Assembly (NCBI RefSeq): GCF_006352065.1
Contig: NZ_CP040915.1
Coordinates: 744,001 to 808,000 of the forward strand
Source of the DNA: Georgenia yuyongxinii
GTDB taxonomy: Bacteria; Actinomycetota; Actinomycetes; Actinomycetales; Actinomycetaceae
Length of the DNA stretch: 64,000 nucleotides
Direction of reading: 5' to 3'
In this document: piece by piece, positions 1-8,205 of the stretch
How the letters are laid out: each line of letters opens with the position of its first letter
Numbering within the stretch: the first letter of the stretch is position 1
Notes under the pieces: model-generated
The model's input: only the letters and a program-made list of their open reading frames with translations
Databases searched by the model: none
Told to the model about the DNA's origin: nothing
Made by a program: the position numbers and the translations under genes

Positions 1-205
1 CGGGAAGTGCCCGCCCAGACGCCAGTTCTCCTCAGGCCGACAGCAGTCGGCGGGCCGCAGCGGCGATGTGCGCCGCGTCGATCCCTGCCCACGCCGGCAA
101 TTCCTGTCCCGAGCCGGAGCCTGGCATGTCGCGCATGGCCGGGTCTCGAGGTGGCCTAAACCAAGCCGGCGGACAGCAACTGCCACGGCGGCCGCGAGGG
201 GAGCA

Positions 206-1924
206 TCATCGTGGGGCCCGACCCACCATGCGCCCGACGAGCGGGAGCTCCGTGAGCCCTTCGGCGTCGGCCATCGCCAAGCCCTGCCCGGCAAGAAGGT
301 CGAGGGTCCCTACGGCGGCGAAGCGCGGCACCCAGCGTGGGCCGTACTTGGCGTTGAAGCGCCACAGCGACTCGATCTGCATGTTGTTCGACGCCCGCCG
401 GAGCAACTGGCGCGCGAGCCGCGCCGTGGCGGTTACGCCGTTGTCGCCGGCGACGATGCGGCGTCCGACCGCGAAGTTGAGGCCGAGCGCGGTGCCACCG
501 GCCTGTCGAACCCACCAGATCGTCTCGACGATAAGGAAGTCCATGATCCCGTTGGGAAGGTCCGGCGCCATGCTGCGGCGCATGACGTCGAGCGACCACC
601 CGGGCAGCTTCGTGGCGGGCACCCACTGGCTGAATGCCTGGGCCCGCCCGGCGGCGTCGCGCGCGACGGCCACCACAACGCCAGTGTCGGCGGGGTCGAA
701 CAGGCGCGAGAGGGTCATCGAGAACCCACGTTCGCCTTCTCCCCTCCGGCTCTGCCCCGCCAGGCCCAGCAGCTCGGCGCGTGTGGCGGGATCGAGGTCG
801 GCGGTGCCGTGGAACGCAATGGTGTAGCCCGCCGCACGGACCCGCCGGTGCGCCCGGCGCACGCTCTGCATCGCGTGCCCCTCGAGCTTGAAGGTGATGC
901 AGTCGACCACCGCCTCGTCGCCCAGATACACGGGGCGCAGACCGCTGGCCTCGTAGATACCGAGCCAATCTTCTGCGGCCCCCAGAACCGCGACGGACCA
1001 GCCCGACCGCTCGGCGTGCGCGGTGAAGTCCGCCCAAGTCTCCCTCGCCTCCTCCGCGGGCCCGATGGGGTCAGGGGAGACGAGGCAGATGCTTCCGCGC
1101 ACCGAGTGGGCGACGACGCTGCTCCCGGTGAAGAACCACTGCTTGTCGTCCCGCAGCGCGAAGTAGTCCAGCGTCCCACCGCCGTAGCGCAGCACCACCG
1201 ACCGTGCCCGCTCCCGTTCGCGACGGTGATCTTCCCCCACGAGCGGCTCCGGGACGCGCGGGCTGAACAGCAGCCATGCGACGCTGCCGAGCAGGGCCAA
1301 ACCCATCGCGGCGAGAACCACGGCCGCGAACCTACCGGTGAAGGGCGGGGGTACGCGTCCAGCCCCGCCCAGATCCCTGAGGACGAGACCGACGAAGTCA
1401 TCCACCTCGCCCACACCACGGGCCATCTGGGCGAGAACGAGCGAGACCACCACCACCGCGACCGTGCCGCAAACGCCGACCACGACCGCCCGTGCCGCGG
1501 CGGCCTGGGAGGGGAGCACGGGGAACGCGCGGCGGCGAAGGCCCAGCCAGATCACGGCCGCGGCCGCCATGGCAGCCTCCTCCACGTCGAGCCCTTTCGT
1601 GACATGGAGCATGACCGAGGCAAACAGCAGCAGCTCCGCCACGACCCACGCCAACCGGTGGCCCCGGCGCAGCCCCAGCGCGGTTAGCAGCAGTGCGAAG
1701 GACACGAAGACCAGAGTCAGGACCGCTGTCGTGGGCACCACCACGGGCACGACGTCGAGCACCGCGGCGAGCCGCCCGCGCAACGGCCGGGACAGCGCTG
1801 ACAGCAGCCCCACGGCACCGATCGCCGCCGCGACGTAGGCCGCCCGCCGGCGCGATCGGTCCCGGCGCAACCACGGGTCCGCACCAGCGGGTATTCGACG
1901 GGGGGATGGGGCGACAGCGCCCAT
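206..1924 (-). CDS. Lysyl-phosphatidylglycerol synthase-like (DUF2156) membrane protein
   Basis: A 572-residue protein with about six hydrophobic segments in the first 215 residues, then a soluble C-terminal domain of the DUF2156/MprF type (GNAT-like fold). Members transfer an amino acid, usually lysine, from tRNA to phosphatidylglycerol at the cytoplasmic membrane and so lower surface charge. Conserved-looking stretches are YFALRDDKQWFF, CLVSPDPIGP and the C-terminal FNAKYGPRWVPR. I chose the ATG at 1924 because it overlaps the stop of the upstream 62-codon frame (TGATG); an in-frame start at 1975 would add 17 residues. The lipid product is inferred. The 205 bases beyond its 3' end hold no confident gene, only a short minus frame ending at 32. 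Confidence 0.85.
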   Translation of the reverse strand: MGAVAPSPRRIPAGADPWLRRDRSRRRAAYVAAAIGAVGLLSALSRPLRGRLAAVLDVVPVVVPTTAVLTLVFVSFALLLTALGLRRGHRLAWVVAELLLFASVMLHVTKGLDVEEAAMAAAAVIWLGLRRRAFPVLPSQAAAARAVVVGVCGTVAVVVVSLVLAQMARGVGEVDDFVGLVLRDLGGAGRVPPPFTGRFAAVVLAAMGLALLGSVAWLLFSPRVPEPLVGEDHRRERERARSVVLRYGGGTLDYFALRDDKQWFFTGSSVVAHSVRGSICLVSPDPIGPAEEARETWADFTAHAERSGWSVAVLGAAEDWLGIYEASGLRPVYLGDEAVVDCITFKLEGHAMQSVRRAHRRVRAAGYTIAFHGTADLDPATRAELLGLAGQSRRGEGERGFSMTLSRLFDPADTGVVVAVARDAAGRAQAFSQWVPATKLPGWSLDVMRRSMAPDLPNGIMDFLIVETIWWVRQAGGTALGLNFAVGRRIVAGDNGVTATARLARQLLRRASNNMQIESLWRFNAKYGPRWVPRFAAVGTLDLLAGQGLAMADAEGLTELPLVGRMVGRAPR

Positions 1925-2112
1925 CACGCCCTCGGGTGGGCGTCGCGACGGATGAGTATGCGGAAGTTCTCCCACGTCATCTCGTAGGCGCCATCAACGA
2001 GCAATGCGCGGTGCAGGGGGATGGCGCCCGCTAGGACGACGTAGCAGGGTCCGCTTGTGTTTGTCCTGATGGCCATACCTTCCCGCCAGGCTCGATCCAC
2101 AACAAAATGCAC
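1924..2112 (-). CDS. Small hypothetical protein coupled to the DUF2156 gene
   Basis: A 62-residue frame whose TGA shares its last base with the ATG of the downstream membrane-protein gene, the usual sign of translational coupling. The product has no membrane segment and no motif I recognise; the middle (CYVVLAGAIPLHRALLV) could form a beta-rich core. It may be a genuine small operon member, or a chance frame helped by the high GC content. Confidence 0.4.
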   Translation of the reverse strand: MHFVVDRAWREGMAIRTNTSGPCYVVLAGAIPLHRALLVDGAYEMTWENFRILIRRDAHPRA

Positions 2113-2154
2113 GCAGCTCGTCAGCTCGTCGAGTCGACCAAGCTCAGAGGTTGC

Positions 2155-2460
2155 TCAGGGATTGCGGTGCTCAACCAGGTCGTAGATGTCGAACTGAGGC
2201 TGTGGCAGCGCGCTGCGCTCGATAGCCTCCTGCACTCGCTGCTCGCCGACCGCAGCGGTCACCGCGTCCGCCGACTCCCAGACGTCGACGACCATCACGC
2301 CGTCCGGCGTCTTGGCGAGGGCGTGCCACACCGCTCCTCGTTGCCGCGCAACCTCATTCATCACCGGGGTGAGGTGCTCGAGGACCTTCTCAGCGAGCTC
2401 GTCGGGGTTCCCTGTCATCCTCGCGACCACAAGCACGGCCATGGTCATCACCTTCGTCAT
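2155..2460 (-). CDS. Dimeric alpha-beta barrel (antibiotic monooxygenase-like) protein
   Basis: A 101-residue protein with the pattern of the dimeric alpha-beta barrel superfamily: an initial hydrophobic strand (MAVLVVARM), a helix (DELAEKVLEHLTPVMNEVA), a strand ending WHALA, and a later strand-helix containing VMVVDVWESADAV. Such proteins are single-domain enzymes or stress proteins of around 100 residues that dimerise to form the active barrel. ATGs at 2448 and 2442 are alternative starts; the latter would begin exactly at the first strand. Substrate cannot be predicted. It stands alone between the 62-residue frame and the ligase fragment. Confidence 0.72.
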   Translation of the reverse strand: MTKVMTMAVLVVARMTGNPDELAEKVLEHLTPVMNEVARQRGAVWHALAKTPDGVMVVDVWESADAVTAAVGEQRVQEAIERSALPQPQFDIYDLVEHRNP

Positions 2461-2599
2461 CGACGCGCCTAGTCCACGCTACGCCTCAGTCCGAAGACGG
2501 GGCCGGGTGAGGCCGTGCAGCAGCCTGCTACTTGGCCTCGACCCACTCATGGGTCATTGCCGGAGCGGTACGAGCAATAGGGCCGGCCGCGGTCGTTGG

Positions 2600-2833
2600 T
2601 CAGCGGGGCGGAATGACGTCGTGATCTTGGAGCTCCGGTCTGGCGCGGACGAAGCGGAGTGGGTGGCGGTAGGAGGTGCCGGACCAGGCGACGTCGGCGG
2701 TGACCTCGACGACGAGGGGTTCGATGGGGTGACGTCGATGGGTTGTTATGTCCCGGGCCAAGCGGTCGACAGCGCCGCGGGGGATGCGGGTGGGCCAGGG
2801 CTGCTCACCGACGGGCGGGTTCGTCCCTTTCAT
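2600..2833 (-). pseudogene. C-terminal fragment of an ATP-dependent DNA ligase
   Basis: A 77-residue frame resembling only the end of the OB-fold domain of small ATP-dependent DNA ligases (LigC/LigD type): WPTRIP, then LVVEVTADVAW, then YRHPLRFVRARPEL. The adenylation domain with its KxDG lysine is absent from the window, so this cannot be a working ligase. Its ATG at 2833 overlaps the stop of the upstream 54-codon frame (ATGA). I read it as the remaining end of a ligase gene cut by the rearrangement that placed the repeated module just upstream. It could instead be a free-standing small domain. Confidence 0.5.
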
Positions 2834-2994
2834 CGCAGCGGTTCGTCGAGCCTGGACAGGCGCAGCAGGTAGCACTGGGGGTAGGTCGGGTCGCACACGA
2901 CGACCGCGGTGAACGCGACGTCGAACTGGTCGGTGACCTCACGGCCTTCCCATATCCCGGCCCGGTGAAGTCGGACTTCCACCAGCTTGTTCAT
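2830..2994 (-). CDS. Hypothetical 54-residue protein with grafted start
   Basis: The first eight codons and everything upstream are identical to the start of the SARP regulator gene at 15075, because the 1.1-kb repeat begins inside both frames. After residue 8 the two proteins are unrelated. The rest (EGREVTDQFDVAFTAVVV, then CYLLRLSRLDEP) looks protein-like but I do not recognise it. The likely history is recombination that joined the SARP promoter and start to a foreign reading frame. Whether the chimera is made is unknown. Confidence 0.35.
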   Translation of the reverse strand: MNKLVEVRLHRAGIWEGREVTDQFDVAFTAVVVCDPTYPQCYLLRLSRLDEPLR

Positions 2995-4092
2995 GCGCGC
3001 ACGGGGGTCGGCCTGCACGCATCAGTTTCCCACGCCCACGCCGCGCGGGTCCAGGTACGAGGCGCGCCAGGACGCTGCTGATGCTTTGCCCCGATGCGCC
3101 GATTCATCGTTCGCCCCCGACGCTGCCCGATCTGCGGCGTGTCCGCGGGCAGTCCGTGCCCGGTCCGAGTCCGGCGACGTGCACCGACGCGCGCGGTGCC
3201 CCCGTGCCAGTGGTGTGGCAGCACGGGCCCCGAGCGTGGCAGCGGTGTGGCAGCGACGGACGAGAGTGTTGATCTGTCAGTCAGTACACACACCAAAGGA
3301 GAAGCACATGGCTGCGATTGAGAACGTGGTGGTCGTTCGGTTCACTGAGCCGAGCAAGGCCTACCAGGCGCTAAGCGCGCTCAAGGACTGCGACGCCGAG
3401 GGTCGGATCGCGCTGCGATCCGCGGCGGTCGTGGAGCGCACCCCTGAGGGATTCCTGCGCACTCCCGAAGCCGCCGACAACATCGGTCTCGTCGGCACTG
3501 CGAGCGGCTCGCTGCTCGGGATGCTCATCGGCGTTCTGGGCGGACCGGTCGGAGTCCTCGTGGGCTGGGGCGCCGGTGCCGTGATGGGCGGAGCGTTCGA
3601 CATCGGTCGTGCCGTGAAGTCGGACGAGGCGCTCACCGAACTGGGCAGGGCGATTCCGCCGGGATCCACGGCGGTGATCGCGACCGCGGCCGAACCGGCG
3701 GTCGAGGTGATCGACGGGGAGATGAGGAAGCTGGAGGGCGAGGTCACGCGCCGTCCCGTCGGCGACGTCATGGACGAACTCGAGGCAGCGGAGGATGCCG
3801 CCGAGGCGGCTGCCCGCGAAGCGCGGCGCGAGCTGCGCGAGAAGCGGAAGACGGAGCTGAGCGCGAGCGTCGACGCGCGCGTCGGAACGCTCAAGGAGAA
3901 GCTCCACATCTCCTGACGGCGATCCGCCGCGCAACGGCGATGTGTTGCGGATGAAGTGATCATCCGGTCAGGACCCGTCGGCCCGAAGGCCGGCGGGTCT
4001 CGACGTGCTCGATGATCAGCCGTACCGACGGCGGACGAGTTCGTGCCACGGTTGTGCCACGGATTCGGCCCCTGCCACGGTTCCGCCACGGG
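2969..4092. repeat. 1.12-kb direct repeat, copy 1
   Basis: About 1124 bp, nearly identical and without gaps to 15050..16173 (constant offset of 12081). It carries the first eight codons and promoter of a leftward gene, a roughly 310-bp divergent intergenic region, a complete rightward DUF1269 gene and its downstream flank. Weaker similarity with small indels continues to the tRNA/tmRNA-like ends at 4284 and 16354. A short frame at 3094..3321 with two Cys pairs (CPIC, CQWC) lies in both copies but its protein changes between them, so I do not call it. Near 4045-4092 the motif GCCACGG occurs four times. Confidence 0.93.
3308..3916 (+). CDS. DUF1269 membrane-associated protein, copy 1
   Basis: A 202-residue protein of the DUF1269 family, whose function is unknown. 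The N-terminal part (MAAIENVVVVRF) forms a ferredoxin-like strand-helix. Residues about 65-100 are a glycine-rich hydrophobic segment (GSLLGMLIGVLGGPVGVLVG), followed by GGAFDIGRAVKSDEALTELG and PPGSTAVIA, typical of the family. The last 50 residues are a charged Glu/Ala/Arg coiled coil. The start is fixed by AAAGGAGAAGCAC just before the ATG. It is almost identical to the gene at 15389. The conserved LGRAIPPGSTAV suggests a role in envelope stress, as proposed for relatives, but nothing here shows it. Confidence 0.85.
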   Translation: MAAIENVVVVRFTEPSKAYQALSALKDCDAEGRIALRSAAVVERTPEGFLRTPEAADNIGLVGTASGSLLGMLIGVLGGPVGVLVGWGAGAVMGGAFDIGRAVKSDEALTELGRAIPPGSTAVIATAAEPAVEVIDGEMRKLEGEVTRRPVGDVMDELEAAEDAAEAAAREARRELREKRKTELSASVDARVGTLKEKLHIS

Positions 4093-4248
4093 CCGATCCA
4101 GCGTTTTTGCGCGGGATTGCGCGTCATCGCGAAGGTCTGCGAAACTCATCACCAGAGCCTCGAGATCCGTGGAATCCAGCGGAGTTCTCGGGGCTCGGTG
4201 AGATCTATCAGCCGTCTTGGCTGGGTGGGGCGGAAGATTCGCCGACCG

Positions 4249-4284
4249 GGAGAAGGTCGGGGGTTCGAATCCCCCTAGCTCCAC
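4249..4284 (+). other. tRNA/tmRNA 3'-end-like sequence, candidate attachment site 1
   Basis: A perfect T-arm: five G (4259-4263), loop TTCGAAT, five C (4271-4275), followed by TAGCTCCA as an acceptor strand ending. AGCTCCA(CCA) is the usual 3' end of tmRNA. The anticodon or tmRNA body is not present upstream, so only the 3' portion exists, as left behind by elements that integrate into tRNA/tmRNA genes. Related sequences occur at 16319 and 53966, each followed by a hairpin. Confidence 0.6.
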
Positions 4285-4290
4285 TCCTTG

Positions 4291-4330
4291 AAGGCCGTTG
4301 GTTCGGGTGAAAGCCCAGATCAGCGGCCTT
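4291..4330 (+). terminator. Hairpin terminator behind the tRNA/tmRNA-like end
   Basis: AAGGCCGTTG and CAGCGGCCTT pair over ten bases with one G-U wobble, around a 20-base loop. It starts seven bases after the acceptor-like end, where a stable-RNA gene would stop. Confidence 0.55.
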
Positions 4331-4332
4331 CG

Positions 4333-4431
4333 GCATTCCCGGGAGTCCTCGATAGGCAGGGCCTGATCATCGACGAGCGGCGCTACTACGACGTCGCGGA
4401 CCAGCTCGAGCAGCTCGGGCTCAGCGAGTAG
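4333..4431 (+). pseudogene. C-terminal fragment of a SnoaL-like/ester cyclase protein
   Basis: A 33-codon frame without a start encodes GLIIDERRYYDVADQLEQLG and a stop at 4429-4431, which matches the usual ending of SnoaL-like polyketide/ester cyclases (a strand, the RRYYD motif, then a leucine-rich helix). The rest of the gene is missing upstream, where the hairpin and tRNA/tmRNA-like end begin. It looks like a gene cut by insertion of the element ending at 4284. The sequence from 4432 to 4834 shows nothing further that I can support. Confidence 0.45.
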
Positions 4432-4834
4432 CCCGTGCCGGCGCTTCGAGTGCAGTTGGCCGAACTCCGACGATGCTCACATCCACCAGATCGGCGACCT
4501 CCAGTCACCCTGGATGGATCAGGACCCCAGTCGTCGATGACCGGAGCCACTTCGTCATCATCGAGTTTGCACACTTCCCTGGCAGGCTCAGCCCACTTCG
4601 CCCGTCTGGTTACCGTCCTGCCCCTCGAGGGCTGCCGTGGGTGTGGGGGCGTGGCGGTAAAGCCACGGGCGGCAGACGCTGCTTGGGCCCGCCCCTGTCA
4701 CGTCATCGCCATGGGCGATGTCATCCGCGTCAGTGGCGCGCACGAGGGGTTGTCCATGGACCCGATGAATGCTCCGATGGGCAGGCTGATGCCGCCGGCG
4801 GCTCAGAGTCGGCGTCAAGCGGCTGGAGGAGCAC

Positions 4835-5287
4835 ATGGACGTGGATCGCAGCGCGCCGGTCCAGAGGCGTGACGCCCTAGAAATCGACGCGTCGCCGGAC
4901 GTCGTATGGTCAGTATTGACCGATCTTGAGTCATGGCCGGACTGGATGCCCGGGGTGAGATCGGTCGAAGTAGAAGGTCCATTCGCGGTGGGGATGCAGT
5001 TCCGGTGGAAGTCGGGTGGGACTCGCCTCGTCTCTACGGTGATGGACGCCAGCCCCGGGCACTCCGCGGGCTGGCGCGGCAAGACGTTGGGGATTGAGGC
5101 GTCGCACGTCTGGCGTCTGCAGAGCCAAGACGGGCGCCGGACGCATGTAGTTACCGAGGAATCGTGGTCCGGAGTGCTGCCGCGCCTGTTCCGGCGCTAC
5201 GCGGAGAGGATCGTGAGCAAGGCCTTGGCCGAGGGTCTCGCCGCGCTAGGAGCCGAGGCCGCGAGGCGTAAAAGGCCTCCGCATTGA
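4835..5287 (+). CDS. SRPBCC-family (polyketide cyclase/dehydrase-like) protein
   Basis: A 150-residue protein with the START/SRPBCC pattern: an N-terminal strand followed by IDASPDVVWSVLTDLESWPDWMPGV, then strands ending in MQFRWKS, and a C-terminal helix from about residue 112 (LPRLFRRYAERIVSKALAEGLAALG). The fold binds hydrophobic ligands in a deep cavity and occurs in small enzymes and lipid-binding stress proteins. GGAGGA lies five bases before the ATG. It is a single gene; the ligand is unknown. The 20 lysine- and arginine-containing C-terminal residues are probably unstructured. Confidence 0.82.
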   Translation: MDVDRSAPVQRRDALEIDASPDVVWSVLTDLESWPDWMPGVRSVEVEGPFAVGMQFRWKSGGTRLVSTVMDASPGHSAGWRGKTLGIEASHVWRLQSQDGRRTHVVTEESWSGVLPRLFRRYAERIVSKALAEGLAALGAEAARRKRPPH

Positions 5288-5297
5288 GTTCCTTCTG

Positions 5298-5345
5298 CAG
5301 CTCACGGGGCAGGTATGACAGCAGCTCACGGGGCAGGTATGACAG
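5298..5345. repeat. Perfect 24-bp tandem duplication
   Basis: Two identical 24-bp units (5298-5321 and 5322-5345), each containing CTCACGGGGCAGGTATGACA, lie ten bases after the SRPBCC stop. They resemble the repeated end sequences of IS21-type elements, but no transposase is attached here. Confidence 0.75.
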
Positions 5346-5390
5346 CCCGACGCAGGGACCCGCTGTCCCCCTGGCTTCCAGGTGTGTCGT

Positions 5391-5436
5391 CGACGGTCGA
5401 AAAGTAGGCCAGGAACGACGGTCGAAGACTAGGCCA
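5391..5436. repeat. Pair of 21-bp imperfect repeats, possible IS end
   Basis: The sequence CGACGGTCGAA followed by TAGGCCA occurs at 5391-5411 and 5416-5436 with three differences. Together with the tandem duplication just upstream it looks like the decayed terminus of an insertion sequence, possibly IS21 family. The assignment to a family is a guess. Confidence 0.4.
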
Positions 5437-5472
5437 CCTGACGGCAGGCGGGAGGTGACCACGAAGGGACGG

Positions 5473-6804
5473 TCAGCCGGCGACGATGGCGCCCAGCCGG
5501 GCGACCGCCGCGGCCTCGGCATCGTGGATCGCCGCGACGTGCGCGCTCATGGTCGCGAGGACTGCGGTGAGGCGCTCGTCGTCCAGTGGCGGGGCGTCGT
5601 CGTGCGCCGCGCGGAGCTGCCACAGTTCTTCGGCGGCCGCTGCCCGGTCGTCGGCTGTCGCGTCGCCCTCGGCGACCGCTCCCGTGACCGTCGCCGTCAG
5701 CTCCCGCAGCCGGGCGATCGCGGGGACGTCGTCCGGCAGGGCGCTCTCGGCGAGGGTATGCCAGCGGTCCGCGATCTCCCGCCACAACGGCGCCTCGGCG
5801 GCGAGCGCCGGCTCGTCGAGCACGACGGCGGCCTGCTCGAGCCCGTCGGCGAACAAGTCGCGCAGGTGACCGCCGTCCATCCCGGCGGGCTCGACGGCTT
5901 CCCACACATCGGCCAGCGCCCGCAGCAGGCCGCGCCCGTCGGCGAACACCGTCGGCCACCCCTTCTCCGCGCGGGAATCGACGAGCAGTCGAGACCATTT
6001 GCGCCAGGCGGGCAGCGCGAAGGACGTCGACGTACCGCCGAGGTGGTCGACGGTGGCCTGCAGCCCAGCGCGCACGGCGGTGCGCAGCTGGTCGGCCGAC
6101 ACCACCGTGTCGGCGGAGCGGACGACGAGCATCGTGTTTTTGTAGCTGCCTACCCGGGCCCGTGCCCGGTCGACGTCGGCCGCCGGCACGGTCAGCGGTG
6201 CGAGCGTCCGGTCGTCGACGTGCACGCGGCCACCGGATCGGTCCTCTGAGAGGGCGTAGGCGACGACCGGGTGGCCGCCTGCGCCGTCGAGCAACGCGGG
6301 CACGTGCCAGTAGCCCATGTGGTAGCGGTCCGGCCACACGATCGCCGGGTCCCCGCCTGCCAGAGCCGACCTCAGTGCTCTCGCTGCGCCCGCCGCGCCA
6401 CCGGTGCGCGACCAGGTCACGTCGAGGCCCAATCGGTCGACCGTGGTGGTCAGGCGCCGGTCGAAGTACTGCCACGAGTGCGCGAACCCGAGGGTGACGA
6501 TGCGGCTGTCGTCGTGGGCGAACTCCCACAGGATGTAGCCGGCCCCGAGACCACCACCGACCACGAAAAGCAGCGGCTCGGTCAACGGCCCGTGCGGTCC
6601 GGTGACGCCGCGGTGCGCGAGCACGTTCGTCAGCGCGGCGGTATCCGGGTCGGCGCCGCCACGCAGCGCCCACCCGGCGTCCACGATCGGGTCACCCGCC
6701 CCGCCGGCGGGGCGGAGTACGTGAGCCCGGGCGACGGCGTACCGCTCGCCGGTGCGAGCCATCCGCGCGCGCACGCGCGTCTTGAGTTGCTTGGCACTGG
6801 TCAT
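5473..6804 (-). CDS. BtrH N-terminal domain (DUF4872-type) protein
   Basis: A 443-residue protein with features of the BtrH_N/DUF4872 family: an early GGGLGAGYILWEF, then a substrate-binding-like region with DRYHMGYWHVP and HPVVAYAL, followed by the second domain with YKNTMLVV. BtrH transfers an acyl side chain from an acyl carrier protein in butirosin synthesis and has a cysteine-protease-like fold. No carrier protein or aminoglycoside gene is nearby, so the substrate here is unknown. The C-terminal 170 residues are helical and Ala/Asp/Glu-rich. The gene is monocistronic and runs leftward. Confidence 0.72.
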   Translation of the reverse strand: MTSAKQLKTRVRARMARTGERYAVARAHVLRPAGGAGDPIVDAGWALRGGADPDTAALTNVLAHRGVTGPHGPLTEPLLFVVGGGLGAGYILWEFAHDDSRIVTLGFAHSWQYFDRRLTTTVDRLGLDVTWSRTGGAAGAARALRSALAGGDPAIVWPDRYHMGYWHVPALLDGAGGHPVVAYALSEDRSGGRVHVDDRTLAPLTVPAADVDRARARVGSYKNTMLVVRSADTVVSADQLRTAVRAGLQATVDHLGGTSTSFALPAWRKWSRLLVDSRAEKGWPTVFADGRGLLRALADVWEAVEPAGMDGGHLRDLFADGLEQAAVVLDEPALAAEAPLWREIADRWHTLAESALPDDVPAIARLRELTATVTGAVAEGDATADDRAAAAEELWQLRAAHDDAPPLDDERLTAVLATMSAHVAAIHDAEAAAVARLGAIVAG

Positions 6805-7266
6805 GGTCGGATTTCCCGACTGCGCACGCGCCGGCCGGGCCCACGCACCGTCCGCCGCCGCAGCCGTAGTGTCCGGTCGTCCGGGACGTCAGGCCGTGCA
6901 ACGCCTCGAGGCTCTCGAAGTCCCCTTTGCCCCGCGTCGCCGGCCCGCGTGGAGGACCGGTCTGGGGTTGGGCGTGAGGCACGCCGGGCTCAGTTTACGA
7001 GGTCCGAGTCTCGTCCGACAACAGCGACATGGGCATGCTCGGCGGGCCATTGCGTGTGGTGACGAGCGTGCGGACCGATCCCATGCGCGGGTCGAGCCGT
7101 TCGCGGGCCTTCGTTAACTTCCTGTGGCGCCCCGGCCAGGCGTCAGGGGGCGAGCCCACCCTGGAGTGCCGGCACAGGACATGCGCGGCTTGTACGAACT
7201 GCCGCCGCCACACATCCACGTCTCCCGGCCGTGCAGGTGCGGAGACCTTGGCGACGCGTTGTGCGG
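6805..7266. other. 462-bp intergenic region without a confident gene
   Basis: Between the BtrH-like and lipid-kinase genes. Open frames on both strands here are short or Arg/Pro-rich and look like GC-driven shadows. A plus-strand stretch near 7150-7220 encodes several Cys residues but has no recognisable fold. I see no convincing hairpin or promoter. Confidence 0.6.
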
Positions 7267-8205
7267 TCACGGCTTCAGCAGCCCGGACGGCGAGACCCCC
7301 GGATGACGCGAGGAGATCCTGACGCGCAGTACCGCAGGACGGATCAGGAGCTTCAGCGGCGGTTGCAGCGTCACCGCCTCGCCGTCGATCCCCAGGTGGA
7401 CCGGCTCCGGAGCGTCGATGACCACGGAGCTGGCAGTCCACGCCCGACCGGCCTGATGCCGGGGCCCATCGGGCAGGTCCAGGATCACGATGCCAAGCTG
7501 CCCGCCGGCCAGCGTGGGGCGGGTCCCAGTCACGAGCGGGCGGTTCAATGCGTAGGGGTTGTTGGACACGAGCACGACGGCCGGACGCGCGTGCTCGCGA
7601 CCCCGGTCATCGACGACCTGTACTGCGGGGGCCGCTCCGCTCGGTCCGAGCACCGCCCGAACCGTCTCCGCGAGGGTCCGCACCTTCGCATCGCGGTACT
7701 CGGAGCGCTGTATCGCGTCGCCGTAGATCCCCAGCGAGACATTGTTGAGGAACAAGCGCTCGTCGACCTGGCCCACGTCGATCCGGCGCTCGACCCCTTC
7801 GGTGAACGCCTCCAGCGCTCCCACGAGGTCGCGCCGATCTACACCGAGATCGAGGGCGAAGTGGTTGCGGGTCCCGGCCGGGATACACACGAAGGCCAGC
7901 CCGTGGGAGACCGCCGCTGTCGCCACGACGGCGAGCGAGCCGTCGCCGCCGGCCACGCCTAAGCCGTCGGCGCCCGCGCGCACCGCGTCGGCGACGAGCT
8001 CATCGAGGCTAGTTTCCGGGCCGAAGGTGAAGATCTCGATCCCAAGCGCTCGTGCGCGCCCGGCGAGGTCGGCCCGCGCCGCCTTTCCCCCGCCCGAGGT
8101 CGGGTTGATGAACAGCACGGGCCGTCGCAACGGGGCGGCCGGAGTCCATCCGTGTCGCAGGGGGCTGGGCCGGGGCAGCTCCGGCGCGCTCATCGGGTCG
8201 CTCAC
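7267..8205 (-). CDS. Diacylglycerol/lipid kinase-family protein
   Basis: About 312 residues, with the DAGK catalytic pattern: RRPVLFINPTSGGGKAARAD, then GLGVAGGDGSLAVVATAA (the GGDG nucleotide-binding loop) and IPAGTRNHFALDLG, followed by the C-terminal beta-sandwich with LFLNNVSLGIYGD. Such enzymes phosphorylate diacylglycerol or related lipids with ATP at the membrane. The GTG at 8205 overlaps the stop of the corA-like gene (GTGA), so the two are probably co-translated; the ATG at 8193 is an alternative. A frame open to 8370 upstream is ignored because it overlaps corA. It differs from the lipid kinase at 61415. Confidence 0.85.
   Translation of the reverse strand: MSDPMSAPELPRPSPLRHGWTPAAPLRRPVLFINPTSGGGKAARADLAGRARALGIEIFTFGPETSLDELVADAVRAGADGLGVAGGDGSLAVVATAAVSHGLAFVCIPAGTRNHFALDLGVDRRDLVGALEAFTEGVERRIDVGQVDERLFLNNVSLGIYGDAIQRSEYRDAKVRTLAETVRAVLGPSGAAPAVQVVDDRGREHARPAVVLVSNNPYALNRPLVTGTRPTLAGGQLGIVILDLPDGPRHQAGRAWTASSVVIDAPEPVHLGIDGEAVTLQPPLKLLIRPAVLRVRISSRHPGVSPSGLLKP

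Noticed and set aside
68-1687. A 539-codon plus-strand frame
   Set aside because: Exactly antisense to the DUF2156 gene; composition is Arg/His/Pro-rich and no family features are seen.
3094-3321. A 75-codon frame with two Cys pairs, like a small zinc ribbon, also at 15175-15402
   Set aside because: It overlaps the start and ribosome site of DUF1269, and differences between the two copies change its protein sequence, so no selection is visible.
4041-4092. Four GCCACGG motifs as a possible CRISPR or iteron array
   Set aside because: The spacing is irregular and the units are too short; they may be remnants of integrase arm sites but nothing confirms this.
3361-4284. A long minus-strand frame beginning MELGGFEPPTFS, and similar ones at 16188-16658 and 53496-54074
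   Set aside because: The opening residues are the known artefact of translating the reverse strand of a tRNA/tmRNA 3' end; the rest is antisense to the DUF1269 or GlcG genes.
4195-4284. A complete tRNA or tmRNA gene at the first T-arm-like sequence
   Set aside because: No anticodon arm, D-arm or tmRNA tag region can be placed upstream; only the 3' part is convincing.
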